Notes: a model not told the origin generated them from the sequence alone. A stretch of DNA of 64,000 bases from Saccharobesus litoralis (GCF_003063625.1 NZ_CP026604.1:558001-622000); one strand, 5' to 3'; positions 8,723 through 21,598 are shown, numbered from the stretch's first letter. Numbers and translations are program-made.

Positions 8723-9817
8723 TTGCAAAAACTAAAATTCATTCGCGCAGCCTGTATAGGCATTACCCTATTGTTAGCCGCCTGCACTTTGCAAAATCCA
8801 ACGCAAAAACCTGAAATTAACGCGAATCAATACCGGCAATCTTTGTCGCTTCAGCCACTAAAAACCCCGAAAAAAGTAGACAATAACAAACTACGAGCAG
8901 CTTATGCTATTAAGTATGGTGAACACCCAAGGCAACAACTAGACATTTTACTCGCGCATAGTAAACAACAAAATCAACAGGCTACGCCTTTGGTGATCTA
9001 TGTTCATGGTGGTGGCTTTGCCCGTGGTGACAAGTCATCGTTATACAAAAACAGAAATATTGATCGAGTTAATTATTTTCTTAGCAAAGGTATTTCTATC
9101 GCGAGTGTTAACTATCGTTTTTTAAAGCAAAGCCACAATGGCGTTTTAAGCTCAATGCAGGATGTTATGCGCGCTATTCAGTTATTACGGCATTTTGCTC
9201 AAAAGCTTAATTTACAAAAAGATAACGTCGCCTGCCAAGGTCACTCTGCTGGCGCTGGCACCTGTTTATGGCTTGCGGTAAAAGACGATATGGCAATGCC
9301 AACTAGCTCAGATCCAATCGCCCAACAATCGACACGAATTAAAGCCGCCGCCGTCAATGCCACACAAGCCAGTTATGATGTATTTAAATGGCAAAAAGAG
9401 GTGTTTTCTGACTATATAGACTACCCTATCATTCGCTCAATTCCTTTGAGTTGGTATCCGGGTGCCAGTCAACTTTTTGTATTTTATGGGATCAATAATA
9501 GCGAACAGCTATATCAACCGGATATTGTAAAATACCGACATGAAGTTGACATGTTAAGCCATATGAGCGCTGATGATCCGCCAATATGGGTACGCAACAC
9601 ACTTGCCGATAAGGCCCCTATCAATACCAATATGCTTTTCCACTCTCCCTTGCATGCCAAATATTTATGGCTGTATGCGAAAAAAGCCGGACAAGATTAT
9701 GTAGTACAGGCACCATCAATAAAGTTAAAAAACCGCAGCCGTGATGATTTGTCGCTCGACAGAGAACAATTTACCTGTCAGCAACTATTAGGTTCGCGTA
9801 AAGCTTTTTGCCAGTAA
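8723..9817 (+). CDS. alpha/beta-hydrolase esterase lipoprotein
   Basis: The oxyanion motif HGGGFARG and nucleophile elbow GHSAG place this in the HGGG (BD-FAE/carboxylesterase-like) group of alpha/beta hydrolases. A His near the C-terminus (SPLHAKYLW) could complete the triad. I start at the TTG at 8723 because it gives a normal lipoprotein signal: basic MQKLKFIR, a hydrophobic core and lipobox LLAAC. The frame is open further upstream to a GTG at 8651, but that would put 36 residues before the lipid Cys. It is likely a periplasm-facing or surface lipoprotein that removes acyl groups from sugars, given its place beside agarases and a beta-galactosidase. Confidence 0.75.
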   Translation: MQKLKFIRAACIGITLLLAACTLQNPTQKPEINANQYRQSLSLQPLKTPKKVDNNKLRAAYAIKYGEHPRQQLDILLAHSKQQNQQATPLVIYVHGGGFARGDKSSLYKNRNIDRVNYFLSKGISIASVNYRFLKQSHNGVLSSMQDVMRAIQLLRHFAQKLNLQKDNVACQGHSAGAGTCLWLAVKDDMAMPTSSDPIAQQSTRIKAAAVNATQASYDVFKWQKEVFSDYIDYPIIRSIPLSWYPGASQLFVFYGINNSEQLYQPDIVKYRHEVDMLSHMSADDPPIWVRNTLADKAPINTNMLFHSPLHAKYLWLYAKKAGQDYVVQAPSIKLKNRSRDDLSLDREQFTCQQLLGSRKAFCQ

Positions 9818-10022
9818 ACATTAAGATTGGAGGCATTAAAATTTGGGCTGTTACACTAAGTTTTTGTAAACCGAGTACCTTAAGAACGGTTTAAATTTAT
9901 AACCTTCCAGCAATGTGTAAGGGTGATTTTACATCGACAAACCATGTGTTAGCCGAAATCAATTCGGCCCTTGTACAATGGTTTTAACGTTTTAATCTCA
10001 CGCGCCAGTGCTGCAAGCATAA

Positions 10023-10153
10023 ATGCCAATGCCATTAAGTTAACGATTTTTGGTAGGTTGGGCTGAAGAATGAAGCCCAACAAAACCGCTGCTTGTGTTG
10101 GGCTTCGCAAGCTCAGCACCAACCTACGTTGGCTTAAGTTAACGACATTGGCA
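10023..10153. repeat. REPIN-like palindrome, intact copy
   Basis: Two REP units face each other. GTAG (10053-10056) is followed by stem GTTGGGCT (10057-10064) and AGCCCAAC (10074-10081). The mirror unit GTTGGGCT ends in CTAC at 10124-10127. Outside these, TTAAGTTAACGA and GCCAATG/CATTGGC segments occur on both sides. The same sequence at 19822-21553 is split by the insertion sequence and serves as the empty-site reference. The surrounding interval 9818-10247 has no convincing gene. Confidence 0.8.
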
Positions 10154-10203
10154 GAAAGGCTCGCCCACAATTAATGACAAAACATACCTGAGATAAAATA
10201 GAA

Positions 10204-10230
10204 AAAGGGCAAGTATTAACTTGCCCTTAT
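10204..10230 (-). terminator. rho-independent terminator after the GH2 gene
   Basis: Hairpin AAGGGCAAGT/ACTTGCCCTT, with TTTTTC following on the minus strand, 20 bases past the beta-galactosidase stop. Confidence 0.8.
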
Positions 10231-10247
10231 TGTGTTTACCAAACTAA

Positions 10248-13663
<3,416 letters not shown>

Positions 13664-13873
13664 TAGTTATTGTTAGTTTTTTATATATCGTACGGCGAAA
13701 TCACGTACAATTTATATAAAAATAACATTTATTATATTTGCTCAAGATTGTATACAAATGACAGTTAAAATCAAATAATTGTTATTAATGTAAAAGATAA
13801 GATTGGTTAACTTTTTTATTTCAATAAATAGGAAAATCATTTAGAACTGATTAGGGAAGTCACTTGGAAAGAA

Positions 13874-16612
13874 CTAAGCGATATACTGTTTGATGACTTT
13901 CAACATATGTTCACGATTAATTGGCTTGGTCAAATAGTCATCCATTTGGGCATTTAGGCACATTTCTCTATCACCTTCCATCGCATTTGCTGTCATGGCC
14001 ACTATAGGAATGCTACGTTTATCTGGGATCCCGCGGATCTGCTGCGTCGCTTGCAAACCGTCCATTACCGGCATTTGAATATCCATTAATACCAAATCAT
14101 ATTGGCCGAGTTTTACTTTTTCTACCGCGTCTAACCCATTGCTGGCAATATCCACTTCAGCGCCGGCCATTTGCAACATAACTTGGGCTATTTGCTGATT
14201 TATCTCGTTATCTTCTACCAACAAAATATGAGCAGAGGCCAACATACTGTCTGACGAGTCTTTATCTTTACGGCCGATTTCGCTAACCGTATCCTTGTTT
14301 TTTTGATCAATTTCGCTACTCCATTGTTGTTGCAACGCGTGCCGTTTTAATACCTGACGTAAGTTCTCGCCAATAAAAGGTTTATCTAAATTAAACGTCG
14401 CATTTAACGAAACGGGTTTAACCTGAGATTGCGGGATAATAAGATCTTGCAACAGCACAACTACACTTTGGGTTGATCTAATTTGTATATTTTCAGTTTG
14501 TAAAAGCAACCAAGATTGATCAACAAGGTATATTAATTTTTTGTCTGATGCAGTTGGTCGCTCTGTGGTTTGACTAAAATTGAGTTGGTAATACTCGCAC
14601 CAATCTTCAATACTGGACGCTAACCTTATATCTTGCCCTACATAAACAACCTCAGTAAAAGGTATGGACCATTTAGCTTTGTTTTCACTTGGAGTTAGCG
14701 TACTTGGTGTTAGCGTACTTGGCGTTGGCGCTTGCAGTAAGCAATCAAAAGAAAACGTTGCACCTTTACCTAGCTCACTGTCCACACTCAATTGCCCTTG
14801 CATCAAATTAGCCAGCTTAGACGATATAGCTAACCCCAAGCCTGTTCCGCCAAACTTGCGGGTGGTAGATGTATCAGCTTGTGTAAACGCATCAAACAAT
14901 TGCGCTTGCTTGTCCTTAGCAATACCAACTCCTGAATCGGTTACATAAAAGCCCAAATGGATACGATCTTGTTGTTGATTATTAATACAACGGCAACCCA
15001 CCTCAATATAACCTTGGCTAGTAAATTTGATAGCGTTACCTAATAAATTTAACAAAATTTGTTTTAACCTTAATGGGTCACCCACTAAGGTGTTAGGAAT
15101 ACTCGGGTCAATGCGATAATTTAAACCTAGCTGCTTTTTTTCTGCCTTTAATTTGATAGTGGCTGTTATTTCGTTAAACAAACTGGTTAACGAAAATTCA
15201 GTATGTTCAAGCTCTAATTTTCCCGCTTCAATTTTAGAAAAATCTAAAATATCGTTGATAATCCCTAACAGTGAATTAGCTGACTGATGAGCCTTGGTAA
15301 TGTAGTCAGTTTGCTTATCAGCATCTGTCTCTTCCAATGCCAATTCAGTCAAGCCGATAATACCATTCATTGGCGTGCGAATTTCATGGCTCATATTAGC
15401 CAAAAATTGACTTTTAGCTTGGCTAGCCGCTTGAGCTTGTTCTGCCATTGAGTTGGTTTTATTAATTTGCACGGCCAAATCCGCATTTAATTGCTGGGCG
15501 TGCTCGTTGGCGGCTTCCGCTTTTTGTTTAGCAAACTCGATATCTCGCGTTCGCTGCTGAACGATTGCCTCTAACTCTTTATGCTGTAGCTGCCACTGGC
15601 GTTGGGTCGCTTGAACGCTTTTGGTCACGTAATAGCCAAGCATTAGCGCTAACAAGCTGGCAAATAACACTAAACCAATAACAAAATTACGTTGCCATTG
15701 TAATTCAACCAGTTCTTTTTGCGCTTGCTGAGAAATTTCCGCCAGTACCCTATCGGTTAACTGAAAGGCCTGCAAAGTGAGTTTTTGCGCATGTGTCGTG
15801 ATCACGGCTAAGCGGTGACTTGGTTCAACTGGGTCCACTTTTGTGCTTAATATATCGAAAAAAAGTAACTGCTCTAACGTTTTGAGCTCTTTATTTAATA
15901 GCCATTCGAAATCGCTAAAATGTTGATTAAAGTTATTTAAATTTTCCCTTGCTTGAGGATTGTTAAAAACCAGACTGTTTTGGCTTTTATTAATAAACTC
16001 CTTACGCATAGCAGAAAATTCACTAAGCTGGCGTTTAAGTCGTTTTAATCCTTCATTGGATAGTCCTTGTGGATTGGCCATCAATGCCAAAAATTCATTC
16101 ACATTAATAAAATGTGACGTTAGCAAGGTTCGATAATCAGAAAATATTAAGGAAAATGCCCCTGTTTGGACATCAGCCAACACAGGATCAGTTTGATAAG
16201 CAATTTGCTGGTATACCGGTTCGACTGTTTTTTCAATCTGGATCTCAAGCTGGAAATTATTGTACGTCGTGTTACTTAACCTTGTATCCAACGTCTGATT
16301 TAATTGAGTTGTTGTTTGCTTATCAGGAGTTGGAAAGCGGTTAGTTAATTGCAACCAAACTTCACGCAAGGCTTTGTCTTGTTGTACCTGAGCGACATCT
16401 CGACTGTAGAGTAAAGATAAAAAATCATACTGCAAGCCTTCATACTGAGTTAACTTATCCAGTTTATTTAATGCGTGAAGCCGCACATTAACCGATTGCG
16501 TTACCGAACTGACTTGATAACAGGTTAACAAAAATAGAGGTATTGCCAGAATGGTGGCAATAATTGCCAGCCTGCGGCCCGTATGTGTATTCGGTATAAG
16601 ATCAGTCGCCAT
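13874..16612 (-). CDS. hybrid sensor histidine kinase/response regulator
   Basis: 912 residues. One membrane span lies at about 13-35 and a second near 310-333. Between them is a periplasmic sensor of about 275 helical residues with no recognised fold. A coiled coil follows. The HisKA domain has phospho-acceptor His409 in NMSHEIRTP, and the ATPase domain has [17 protein letters not shown] and [10 protein letters not shown] degenerate receiver-like segment (about 655-770) comes before a true receiver with Asp844 in [12 protein letters not shown]. No output domain is present, so a separate partner is needed. It is the last gene of a TonB-receptor/YfiR-like/kinase operon, 16 bases after the YfiR-like gene. 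Confidence 0.92.
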   Translation of the reverse strand: MATDLIPNTHTGRRLAIIATILAIPLFLLTCYQVSSVTQSVNVRLHALNKLDKLTQYEGLQYDFLSLLYSRDVAQVQQDKALREVWLQLTNRFPTPDKQTTTQLNQTLDTRLSNTTYNNFQLEIQIEKTVEPVYQQIAYQTDPVLADVQTGAFSLIFSDYRTLLTSHFINVNEFLALMANPQGLSNEGLKRLKRQLSEFSAMRKEFINKSQNSLVFNNPQARENLNNFNQHFSDFEWLLNKELKTLEQLLFFDILSTKVDPVEPSHRLAVITTHAQKLTLQAFQLTDRVLAEISQQAQKELVELQWQRNFVIGLVLFASLLALMLGYYVTKSVQATQRQWQLQHKELEAIVQQRTRDIEFAKQKAEAANEHAQQLNADLAVQINKTNSMAEQAQAASQAKSQFLANMSHEIRTPMNGIIGLTELALEETDADKQTDYITKAHQSANSLLGIINDILDFSKIEAGKLELEHTEFSLTSLFNEITATIKLKAEKKQLGLNYRIDPSIPNTLVGDPLRLKQILLNLLGNAIKFTSQGYIEVGCRCINNQQQDRIHLGFYVTDSGVGIAKDKQAQLFDAFTQADTSTTRKFGGTGLGLAISSKLANLMQGQLSVDSELGKGATFSFDCLLQAPTPSTLTPSTLTPSENKAKWSIPFTEVVYVGQDIRLASSIEDWCEYYQLNFSQTTERPTASDKKLIYLVDQSWLLLQTENIQIRSTQSVVVLLQDLIIPQSQVKPVSLNATFNLDKPFIGENLRQVLKRHALQQQWSSEIDQKNKDTVSEIGRKDKDSSDSMLASAHILLVEDNEINQQIAQVMLQMAGAEVDIASNGLDAVEKVKLGQYDLVLMDIQMPVMDGLQATQQIRGIPDKRSIPIVAMTANAMEGDREMCLNAQMDDYLTKPINREHMLKVIKQYIA

Positions 16613-16628
16613 GTAAAATTATCCTAAT

Positions 16629-17144
16629 TTAATCGACAACTGTAACAACGTTTAGAACATCTGGATGCCAGCGTAACTGATGTTGCTTAGATTTAGCTAA
16701 ATTCAGTAACACTCCTGGTACACCTTCGTCATTAAACAAAACTAATGCTAACCCTTTGTTAATCAATTCTGGTTGCTCACCAATTAAAACCACATTATGC
16801 TGACGACAATATTCGACTAGTTGAGCAAGGGCTGCATCACTCAATTTAGCGGCAAAAATCACATCAGGAGCCGTCTTCGGCATGCCATCTGCCATGGTAA
16901 CAGCCCCAAGTTTTGCATTACCCACCGCATACCCGACTCGCGCTTTAGCAATATCAGCAACGTCATCACGGCCAATAACTTGAATGGTAATTTCATCTTG
17001 TTGAGATAAATTATCTTCTAACGACACCAGTTTGAGCATGATAGGTACCACTAATCCAGCAGGAAGCGGCTCGGCTTGACTATTTTCACTCGTTAATAGA
17101 ACACCTAGCAATAAAATCTCGATTAATCGGCGCAGCACAATCAT
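16629..17144 (-). CDS. YfiR-like periplasmic protein (DUF4154)
   Basis: 171 residues with a signal peptide of about 24 residues (ENSQAEPL). The fold signature of the YfiR/DUF4154 family is seen: an IQVIGRDD strand, then ADIAKARVG and a C-terminal GVPGVLLNLAKSKQ segment resembling the NLKAAK stretch of the family. In known systems YfiR is a periplasmic repressor of an inner-membrane signalling enzyme. Here the gene shares a 4-base ATGA overlap with the TonB-receptor gene and precedes a hybrid kinase, so it may pass a signal from the receptor to that kinase. This is inferred from context. Confidence 0.75.
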   Translation of the reverse strand: MIVLRRLIEILLLGVLLTSENSQAEPLPAGLVVPIMLKLVSLEDNLSQQDEITIQVIGRDDVADIAKARVGYAVGNAKLGAVTMADGMPKTAPDVIFAAKLSDAALAQLVEYCRQHNVVLIGEQPELINKGLALVLFNDEGVPGVLLNLAKSKQHQLRWHPDVLNVVTVVD

Positions 17145-19516
17145 AGCTCCACCTCGACAAATAAAGTAGCGGTACGTGTTTTTAATTGCGGCAGCAATGA
17201 ATTATGAAAACCATCATTGTCTTGAATAAAGCCATCTTGAGTAAAGTTATCACCAGCGCCAGCACCTTCAGGACCTGGCGAATAATATTCGGTTTCAAAT
17301 AGGTTTTCGATTTTCAGACCTACGTCTATTCCTTCAGTGTCGTATCTTAGCGTAACATCTGTGGTGGTATAGCTGTCTAGTTTAATATCTTGCTCTCGGT
17401 TTGAATTTGAATCTTGGCGTAAAGGGTTTTGCGAGAACAATGCTTTACGACCAACCCAATTAACAATGGTATTGATATTCCAATGTGGTGATAACGGCCA
17501 GTTCAGATGCCAGCTTATTTTGTTGGCCGCGATATCTCCGGTTTCAGCTTTTTGTTCTAGCCATTGCCCTAACTGGTTGTCGTATTGCATATCTGACTGA
17601 GTGTCTGTGTAAGTATAATATATTTGCCCAGTAATGGTTGCGGCTTGAGGGATAGGATTAGCAAATCGGTAATGGCCTCTATATTCTACCCCCCAAATAT
17701 CGCGCCCTTGCACATTAGACGAATCGGCTATCACATCAGTGTATTCAGATGCATATAAAGATACATCGTGTAACCAACTCTGAGTTTGATATTGAGTAAT
17801 AAATTCAAAATTAGTGACTTTTTCCGGTTTTAAACCTTCATTGTTAATACGACCGTTCCAGCCGCCATATAAATTAACCGGAGCAGGCTCTTGAAACGCT
17901 TCACCGTATATCCATTTAAATGTCAGCTTAGGGCTATAATGATAAATCGCCGCTAAACGTGGACTCACCTGCTCTTTATATAAACTATTGTTATCCCATC
18001 GTGTACCTAAGCTAAAGCGCCAATCCTCTACATCCCAGATGAGTTGACCGTAAACACCCTGATCACGGGTCTTGAAAGTATTAAAATCAGGGTTGTCACT
18101 TATACGGGCATCTGGTGATAATGTTGTGTAATGATTGGAACTAATTTCATTTACATTGATCACGCCGGAACCATCTGAAGTAAAGCCACTTTCCGAATTA
18201 ACACCTTGAGCAGGACATATACCTGAATTTGCCCAATAGTTACAAATCATATAGCCTTTCATCAGTTGCTTTTGTTCATACTTAATACCACCAGATACCA
18301 TCAAAGTAGGAGACCAGCGATATTGATATTCTTGTTCAAAACGCCAAGCATCACTGTATGAGTTCCATTTGGAAATACTAACCCCCGTGCCATAAGACTC
18401 TATCCAGTCACCTGCAACCTGACTATTGCGATAAACAAATTGTGATTTAATATCCAGCTGTTTACTCAATTGCCACTGATGGGTGATAGCCACTTGTTCT
18501 GAACCATATACCCAGGAAGCATTTGGCTGGGCATCAGCAAAAGAATAATAAGGCCCATAGCCTTCATCTGTATGCCAATTAATATACTCAATCGCCAAGT
18601 TGTCATACGCTAGTTTAGCCAAAACCCCACGATTAAAACTCGGATCAAAATACTGACCTAATGCTTGGCCATTGAATAACTCACTTTGTTCAACCTCACC
18701 GTTGACATTAATGTCTCCTAGCGGACTAGTGCGACTCGTGACTGGATCAACACCTTGGCCTATACCTGGCCCCCATATTGTCGGGTCTTGTAGTAGCGCA
18801 GGATCCGTATACCCCCAAGGCGATAAATCATTAATGTGCGCTTCATCACTGTTAAATAAACGTAAACCCAGTGAACCATGCCACAAGCCGTATTTAAAAC
18901 CCGTACTTAAATCAATACCTTGGGTATTAAAACTCCCCTTTTCAATGGCTATTTCGGCATAGACATCATCCTCGGCTAACATATTATTGGCATCTTTAGT
19001 GATGATATTGATCACACCTAAAAATGCATTTGGACCGTAAACCACGCTCGCAGGCCCATATATGACTTCAATCCGTTCTATTGCATTAAGTGGAAATTGT
19101 CGAGAAATAATTGCTGAATGAGTCCAGAGCGAGTTGTCTACTTTACCATCGATAAGCACCAACGTACGTTGCGTCCAGTTGGTGCGATAACCGCGTTGGT
19201 AAGCGATGGAATAAACTGTGCCATTGGGTATTGATGTATCAAACCCTGGTATGTCTTGCAGAATTTCGTCAATGCTGGCGTAGCCTTTTCGCTCTATGTC
19301 TTTATGGCGAATAACAATAATGGCCGCTGGGGCATCTTGAATTGATTCACTAATGCCTGAAACCGATGTAGACGACTGATGTAATTCGGTTTTTTGATTT
19401 AATAAATCTTGCAAGGACAAGGTTTGCACATCATTAGCCAAGGCCTGCTCAAGCAAGGCCAATAACACAAATACACTTTGTATTAGTTTAAAGGCTTTCA
19501 AATGAATTACGCTCAT
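17141..19516 (-). CDS. TonB-dependent outer-membrane receptor
   Basis: 791 residues with a signal peptide ending near QALAND. The plug domain (about 45-170) has the DAPAAIIVIRHKDIERKGYASIDEILQDIPG pattern in outline. A beta-barrel of about 600 residues follows. The protein does not end in a final aromatic residue but in VEVEL, a usual alternative. No SusD-like partner is present, as expected for Gammaproteobacteria. It is the first gene of the operon with the YfiR-like protein and the hybrid kinase. Substrate is unknown: agar oligosaccharides fit the wider context, but TonB receptors paired with YfiR-like proteins also occur with other signals. Confidence 0.9.
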   Translation of the reverse strand: MSVIHLKAFKLIQSVFVLLALLEQALANDVQTLSLQDLLNQKTELHQSSTSVSGISESIQDAPAAIIVIRHKDIERKGYASIDEILQDIPGFDTSIPNGTVYSIAYQRGYRTNWTQRTLVLIDGKVDNSLWTHSAIISRQFPLNAIERIEVIYGPASVVYGPNAFLGVINIITKDANNMLAEDDVYAEIAIEKGSFNTQGIDLSTGFKYGLWHGSLGLRLFNSDEAHINDLSPWGYTDPALLQDPTIWGPGIGQGVDPVTSRTSPLGDINVNGEVEQSELFNGQALGQYFDPSFNRGVLAKLAYDNLAIEYINWHTDEGYGPYYSFADAQPNASWVYGSEQVAITHQWQLSKQLDIKSQFVYRNSQVAGDWIESYGTGVSISKWNSYSDAWRFEQEYQYRWSPTLMVSGGIKYEQKQLMKGYMICNYWANSGICPAQGVNSESGFTSDGSGVINVNEISSNHYTTLSPDARISDNPDFNTFKTRDQGVYGQLIWDVEDWRFSLGTRWDNNSLYKEQVSPRLAAIYHYSPKLTFKWIYGEAFQEPAPVNLYGGWNGRINNEGLKPEKVTNFEFITQYQTQSWLHDVSLYASEYTDVIADSSNVQGRDIWGVEYRGHYRFANPIPQAATITGQIYYTYTDTQSDMQYDNQLGQWLEQKAETGDIAANKISWHLNWPLSPHWNINTIVNWVGRKALFSQNPLRQDSNSNREQDIKLDSYTTTDVTLRYDTEGIDVGLKIENLFETEYYSPGPEGAGAGDNFTQDGFIQDNDGFHNSLLPQLKTRTATLFVEVEL

Positions 19517-19850
19517 TACAAAAATCTAGTCGGAGTAATATGAAGTATAGCGGTAAATAGAAAATTGAAAGTGGAATCTTTTATTAATTAACGTTTACTT
19601 TTTAAGTACTTAGTCACAGATATTTCTCTACTGTAAGCCTTTTAACTTAATGTCGTTTTATTTTCTCGTTGCAACACACTTTATGTAACAGAATGATTAA
19701 GCGTAATGAAATTGATAAGCCATAGGCCGGTTTATACCTTCGAATAAGGTAATTAATCTAATGAGTTTAGTGAAAAATGCGGCTTTAAAGTACCAAGTTT
19801 TTGTGGGCGAGCATAAATGCCAATGCCATTAAGTTAACGATTTTTGGTAG
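19517..19850. other. gene-free stretch upstream of the TonB-receptor operon
   Basis: AT-rich, no reading frame worth calling. It should hold the promoter of the receptor operon, but no convincing -35/-10 pair stands out. Its right end (about 19822-19850) is the left part of the REPIN that the insertion sequence splits. Confidence 0.5.
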
Positions 19851-19853
19851 AAA

Positions 19854-19866
19854 CTATGAAGGACAG
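19854..19866. repeat. left subterminal inverted repeat of the IS
   Basis: CTATGAAGGACAG, perfect match to the reverse complement of 21386-21398. Part of it also pairs with the start of the transposase gene (19918-19930). Confidence 0.85.
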
Positions 19867-19930
19867 TATATCGACTAACCTTAAGGTGACAAAACCAAAA
19901 AAGGTGAATAAAGATGAATACTGTCCTTCA
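19857..19930 (+). promoter_or_regulatory. possible hairpin enclosing the transposase ribosome-binding site
   Basis: TGAAGGACAGTAT (19857-19869) is perfectly complementary to ATACTGTCCTTCA (19918-19930). The latter begins one base after the ATG at 19914. The AAGGTGA ribosome-binding site lies in the 48-base loop. In an RNA read through from outside, the fold would sit on the start region and could lower translation. Confidence 0.5.
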
Positions 19931-21053
19931 AGATAAAGATAACGCAAATTCAAATATTTTGTACCTTGCTTTTGAATTAAGTGCAAAAAGCTGGAAGCTA
20001 GGATTTAGTAATAAAGTTAAGCTCAGACAGAAAACGATTGATGCTGGTGATTGGAATAGCCTACTTGCAGAAATTGAACTGGCAAAAGAAAAACTAAAAT
20101 GCACACCAGACTGTCCGGTTTTTAGCTGTTACGAAGCGGGTCGAGATGGGTTTTGGATACACAGAGCATTGGAAAAAGAAAATATCACCAATTATGTGAT
20201 TGACTCAGCCGCTATTGAAGTGAATCGGCGTCAACGCCAAGTCAAAAGTGATGGTGTGGACGTAAAAGCCTTAAACAGACTACTCATTCGTTATTGTTCA
20301 GGTGATTTGACGGCAATGAGGCCTGTTAGAGTCCCGACTATTGAGCAAGAAGATAAACGACGATTACAACGCGAACGAGGGCGATTAATCGAAGAGCGAG
20401 GGGCGCATTCAACAAGGATAAAATCTTTACTTTTTCTGCATGGCATACGGCTAGCAAACATAAAAGATTTAAAAACATTACTGCCTAAACTTAAAGGCGC
20501 CGTCACGGGGTATGACATTCCAGTTGATACGAAGAACGAATTACAACGCGAATACGAGCGCTATGTCATGGTAGATAATCAAGTGAAAGAACTTGAAGCG
20601 TTACAAAAAGAGCGAGTTACCCAAGCCCAAGACGGCAGTATGGAAAAACAGATAGAGCAAATGATGCAACTCAAAGCCGTAGGATGGCAAACCAGTTGGT
20701 ACTTAGTTGCAGAATTTTTTAGCTGGCGAGATTTCAAAAACGCTAAGCAAGTGGGGAGTTGTGCGGGATTAACTCCAACACCTTATGACAGCGGAGACAG
20801 CCAACGCGAACAGGGAATAAGTAAAGCAGGCAATAAGCGGGTGCGCAAGGTCATGATAGAGTTTGCTTGGCTGTGGTTACGTTACCAAAAAGGCAGCAAA
20901 TTAAGTCAATGGTTTAAGGAGCGCTTTGACAAAGGCAGCAAGCGGATGCGAAGAGTGGGAATAGTCGCGCTCGCGAGAAAATTATTAGTGGCTCTGTGGC
21001 GTTACCTTGAGCATGGTGTTATTCCCGAGGGTGCACAATTAACGGAAGGTTAA
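19914..21053 (+). CDS. IS110-family (IS1111-type) transposase
   Basis: 379 residues. The N-terminal RuvC-like DEDD domain is recognisable: a first acidic position in LAFELSAKSW (Glu where Asp is usual), Glu in CYEAGRDGFW and the Asp pair in KSDGVDVKAL. A coiled-coil region spans about 150-250. The C-terminal Tnp domain has GLTPTPYDSGDSQREQGISKAG, with the Ser expected to be catalytic. The enzyme recombines a circular form of the element into targets selected by a guide RNA. Length is normal and the frame is intact, so it may be active. The Glu-for-Asp at the first site deserves checking. The ATG is preceded by AAGGTGA. Confidence 0.95.
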   Translation: MNTVLQDKDNANSNILYLAFELSAKSWKLGFSNKVKLRQKTIDAGDWNSLLAEIELAKEKLKCTPDCPVFSCYEAGRDGFWIHRALEKENITNYVIDSAAIEVNRRQRQVKSDGVDVKALNRLLIRYCSGDLTAMRPVRVPTIEQEDKRRLQRERGRLIEERGAHSTRIKSLLFLHGIRLANIKDLKTLLPKLKGAVTGYDIPVDTKNELQREYERYVMVDNQVKELEALQKERVTQAQDGSMEKQIEQMMQLKAVGWQTSWYLVAEFFSWRDFKNAKQVGSCAGLTPTPYDSGDSQREQGISKAGNKRVRKVMIEFAWLWLRYQKGSKLSQWFKERFDKGSKRMRRVGIVALARKLLVALWRYLEHGVIPEGAQLTEG

Positions 21054-21100
21054 TTGCACAGAGGCAGTCACAAATGACAACAAACACATAAGGAATTAAC

Positions 21101-21260
21101 GTTAACGATTGTGAGAAGGTGCTCGTGCCCAACCTTGGTAAGCCAAGCTTGACCGTTTTTGTAGAAGGGGCACCTTCAACCAGATTTCACTGCACATACG
21201 AATGCAGTTTGAGGTAGCCAGCTTAGGGCTGGAACGGATAGAAGGTGGTTGCGCTCACAC
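21101..21260 (+). ncRNA. probable bridge (seek) RNA of the IS
   Basis: Two guide-type loops can be drawn. Loop 1: stem GAAGGTGC (21115-21122) with GCACCTTC (21170-21177), and inner hairpin CTTGG-TAAG-CCAAG (21134-21147). Its 5' side GCCCAAC (21127-21133) is complementary to the right target flank GTTGGGC. Its 3' side GTTTTTGTAG (21155-21164) resembles the left flank TTTTTGGTAG. Loop 2: outer stem CAACC/GGTTG (21177-21181, 21247-21251), inner CCAGC/GCTGG (21218-21232). Its 5' side AGTTT (21206-21210) fits the left IS end AAACT, and its 3' side ATAGAA (21238-21243) fits the right IS end. Limits of the RNA are estimated. Confidence 0.7.
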
Positions 21261-21385
21261 TTGATGTTGAGTAGCACGAATAAATTAATCTGGGCAATTG
21301 ATTAACTTCAAAAATGGGAAAAAGCTTATGGTTTGAAGAAAGAGCATAAGAGATTTTTATAAATTAAAGGTTGGGTATTGACTTC

Positions 21386-21398
21386 CTGTCCTTCATAG
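21386..21398. repeat. right subterminal inverted repeat of the IS
   Basis: CTGTCCTTCATAG, the perfect inverse of 19854-19866. Confidence 0.85.
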
Positions 21399-21461
21399 AA
21401 GGTTGGGCTGAAGAATGAAGCCCAACAAAACCGCGGCTTGTGTTGGGCTTCGCAAGCTCTA

Positions 21462-21507
21462 GGGATTTTTGTTCCAGACAAATCCCAGCTACTTATATCC
21501 ATATAAG
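21462..21507 (+). repeat. double-hairpin small element, copy 3
   Basis: Hairpin 1 stem GGGATTT/AAATCCC encloses TTGTTCCAGAC. Hairpin 2 is CTTATATCCATATAAG (21492-21507). It sits in the second arm of the interrupted REPIN and is absent from the REPIN at 10023-10153. Confidence 0.65.
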
Positions 21508-21598
21508 CAAGCACCAACCTACGTTGGCTTAAGTTAACGACATTGGCATAAATGCTTGCAGAGCCTGCAAACCTTTCTACCCAAAAGAGCAAGACTAC

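Larger units (their letters stand above)
19851..21400 (+). mobile_element. IS110-family insertion sequence, IS1111 type, about 1550 bp
   Basis: The limits come from comparison with the empty REPIN at 10023-10153. Perfect 13-bp subterminal inverted repeats CTATGAAGGACAG lie at 19854-19866 and, inverted, at 21386-21398, three bases and two bases from the ends. No clear target duplication is seen. There is one transposase gene and a 330-base non-coding tail after it, which is the IS1111 layout. In IS1111-type elements the guide RNA is encoded in that tail. Insertion in a REP palindrome is a known habit of this family. Confidence 0.9.
19822..21553. repeat. REPIN-like palindrome interrupted by the insertion sequence
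   Basis: The left part (19822-19850) ends in GTAG. The right part resumes at 21401 with GGTTGGGCTGAAG. Joined, they match the intact copy at 10023-10153 apart from a nested double hairpin in the second arm. This fixes the insertion point between the GTAG tetranucleotide and the REP stem (one G is ambiguous). Confidence 0.85.

Noticed and set aside
10023-10153. Integron attC site as the IS target
   Set aside because: The GTTRRRY/RYYYAAC core pairs and R/L box order of attC are not present; the GTAG-stem layout of REP fits instead.
9949-10170. 73-codon open frame on the minus strand
   Set aside because: It lies across the REPIN palindrome and its codons are repeated in the second REPIN copy in another context, so it is a by-product of the repeat.
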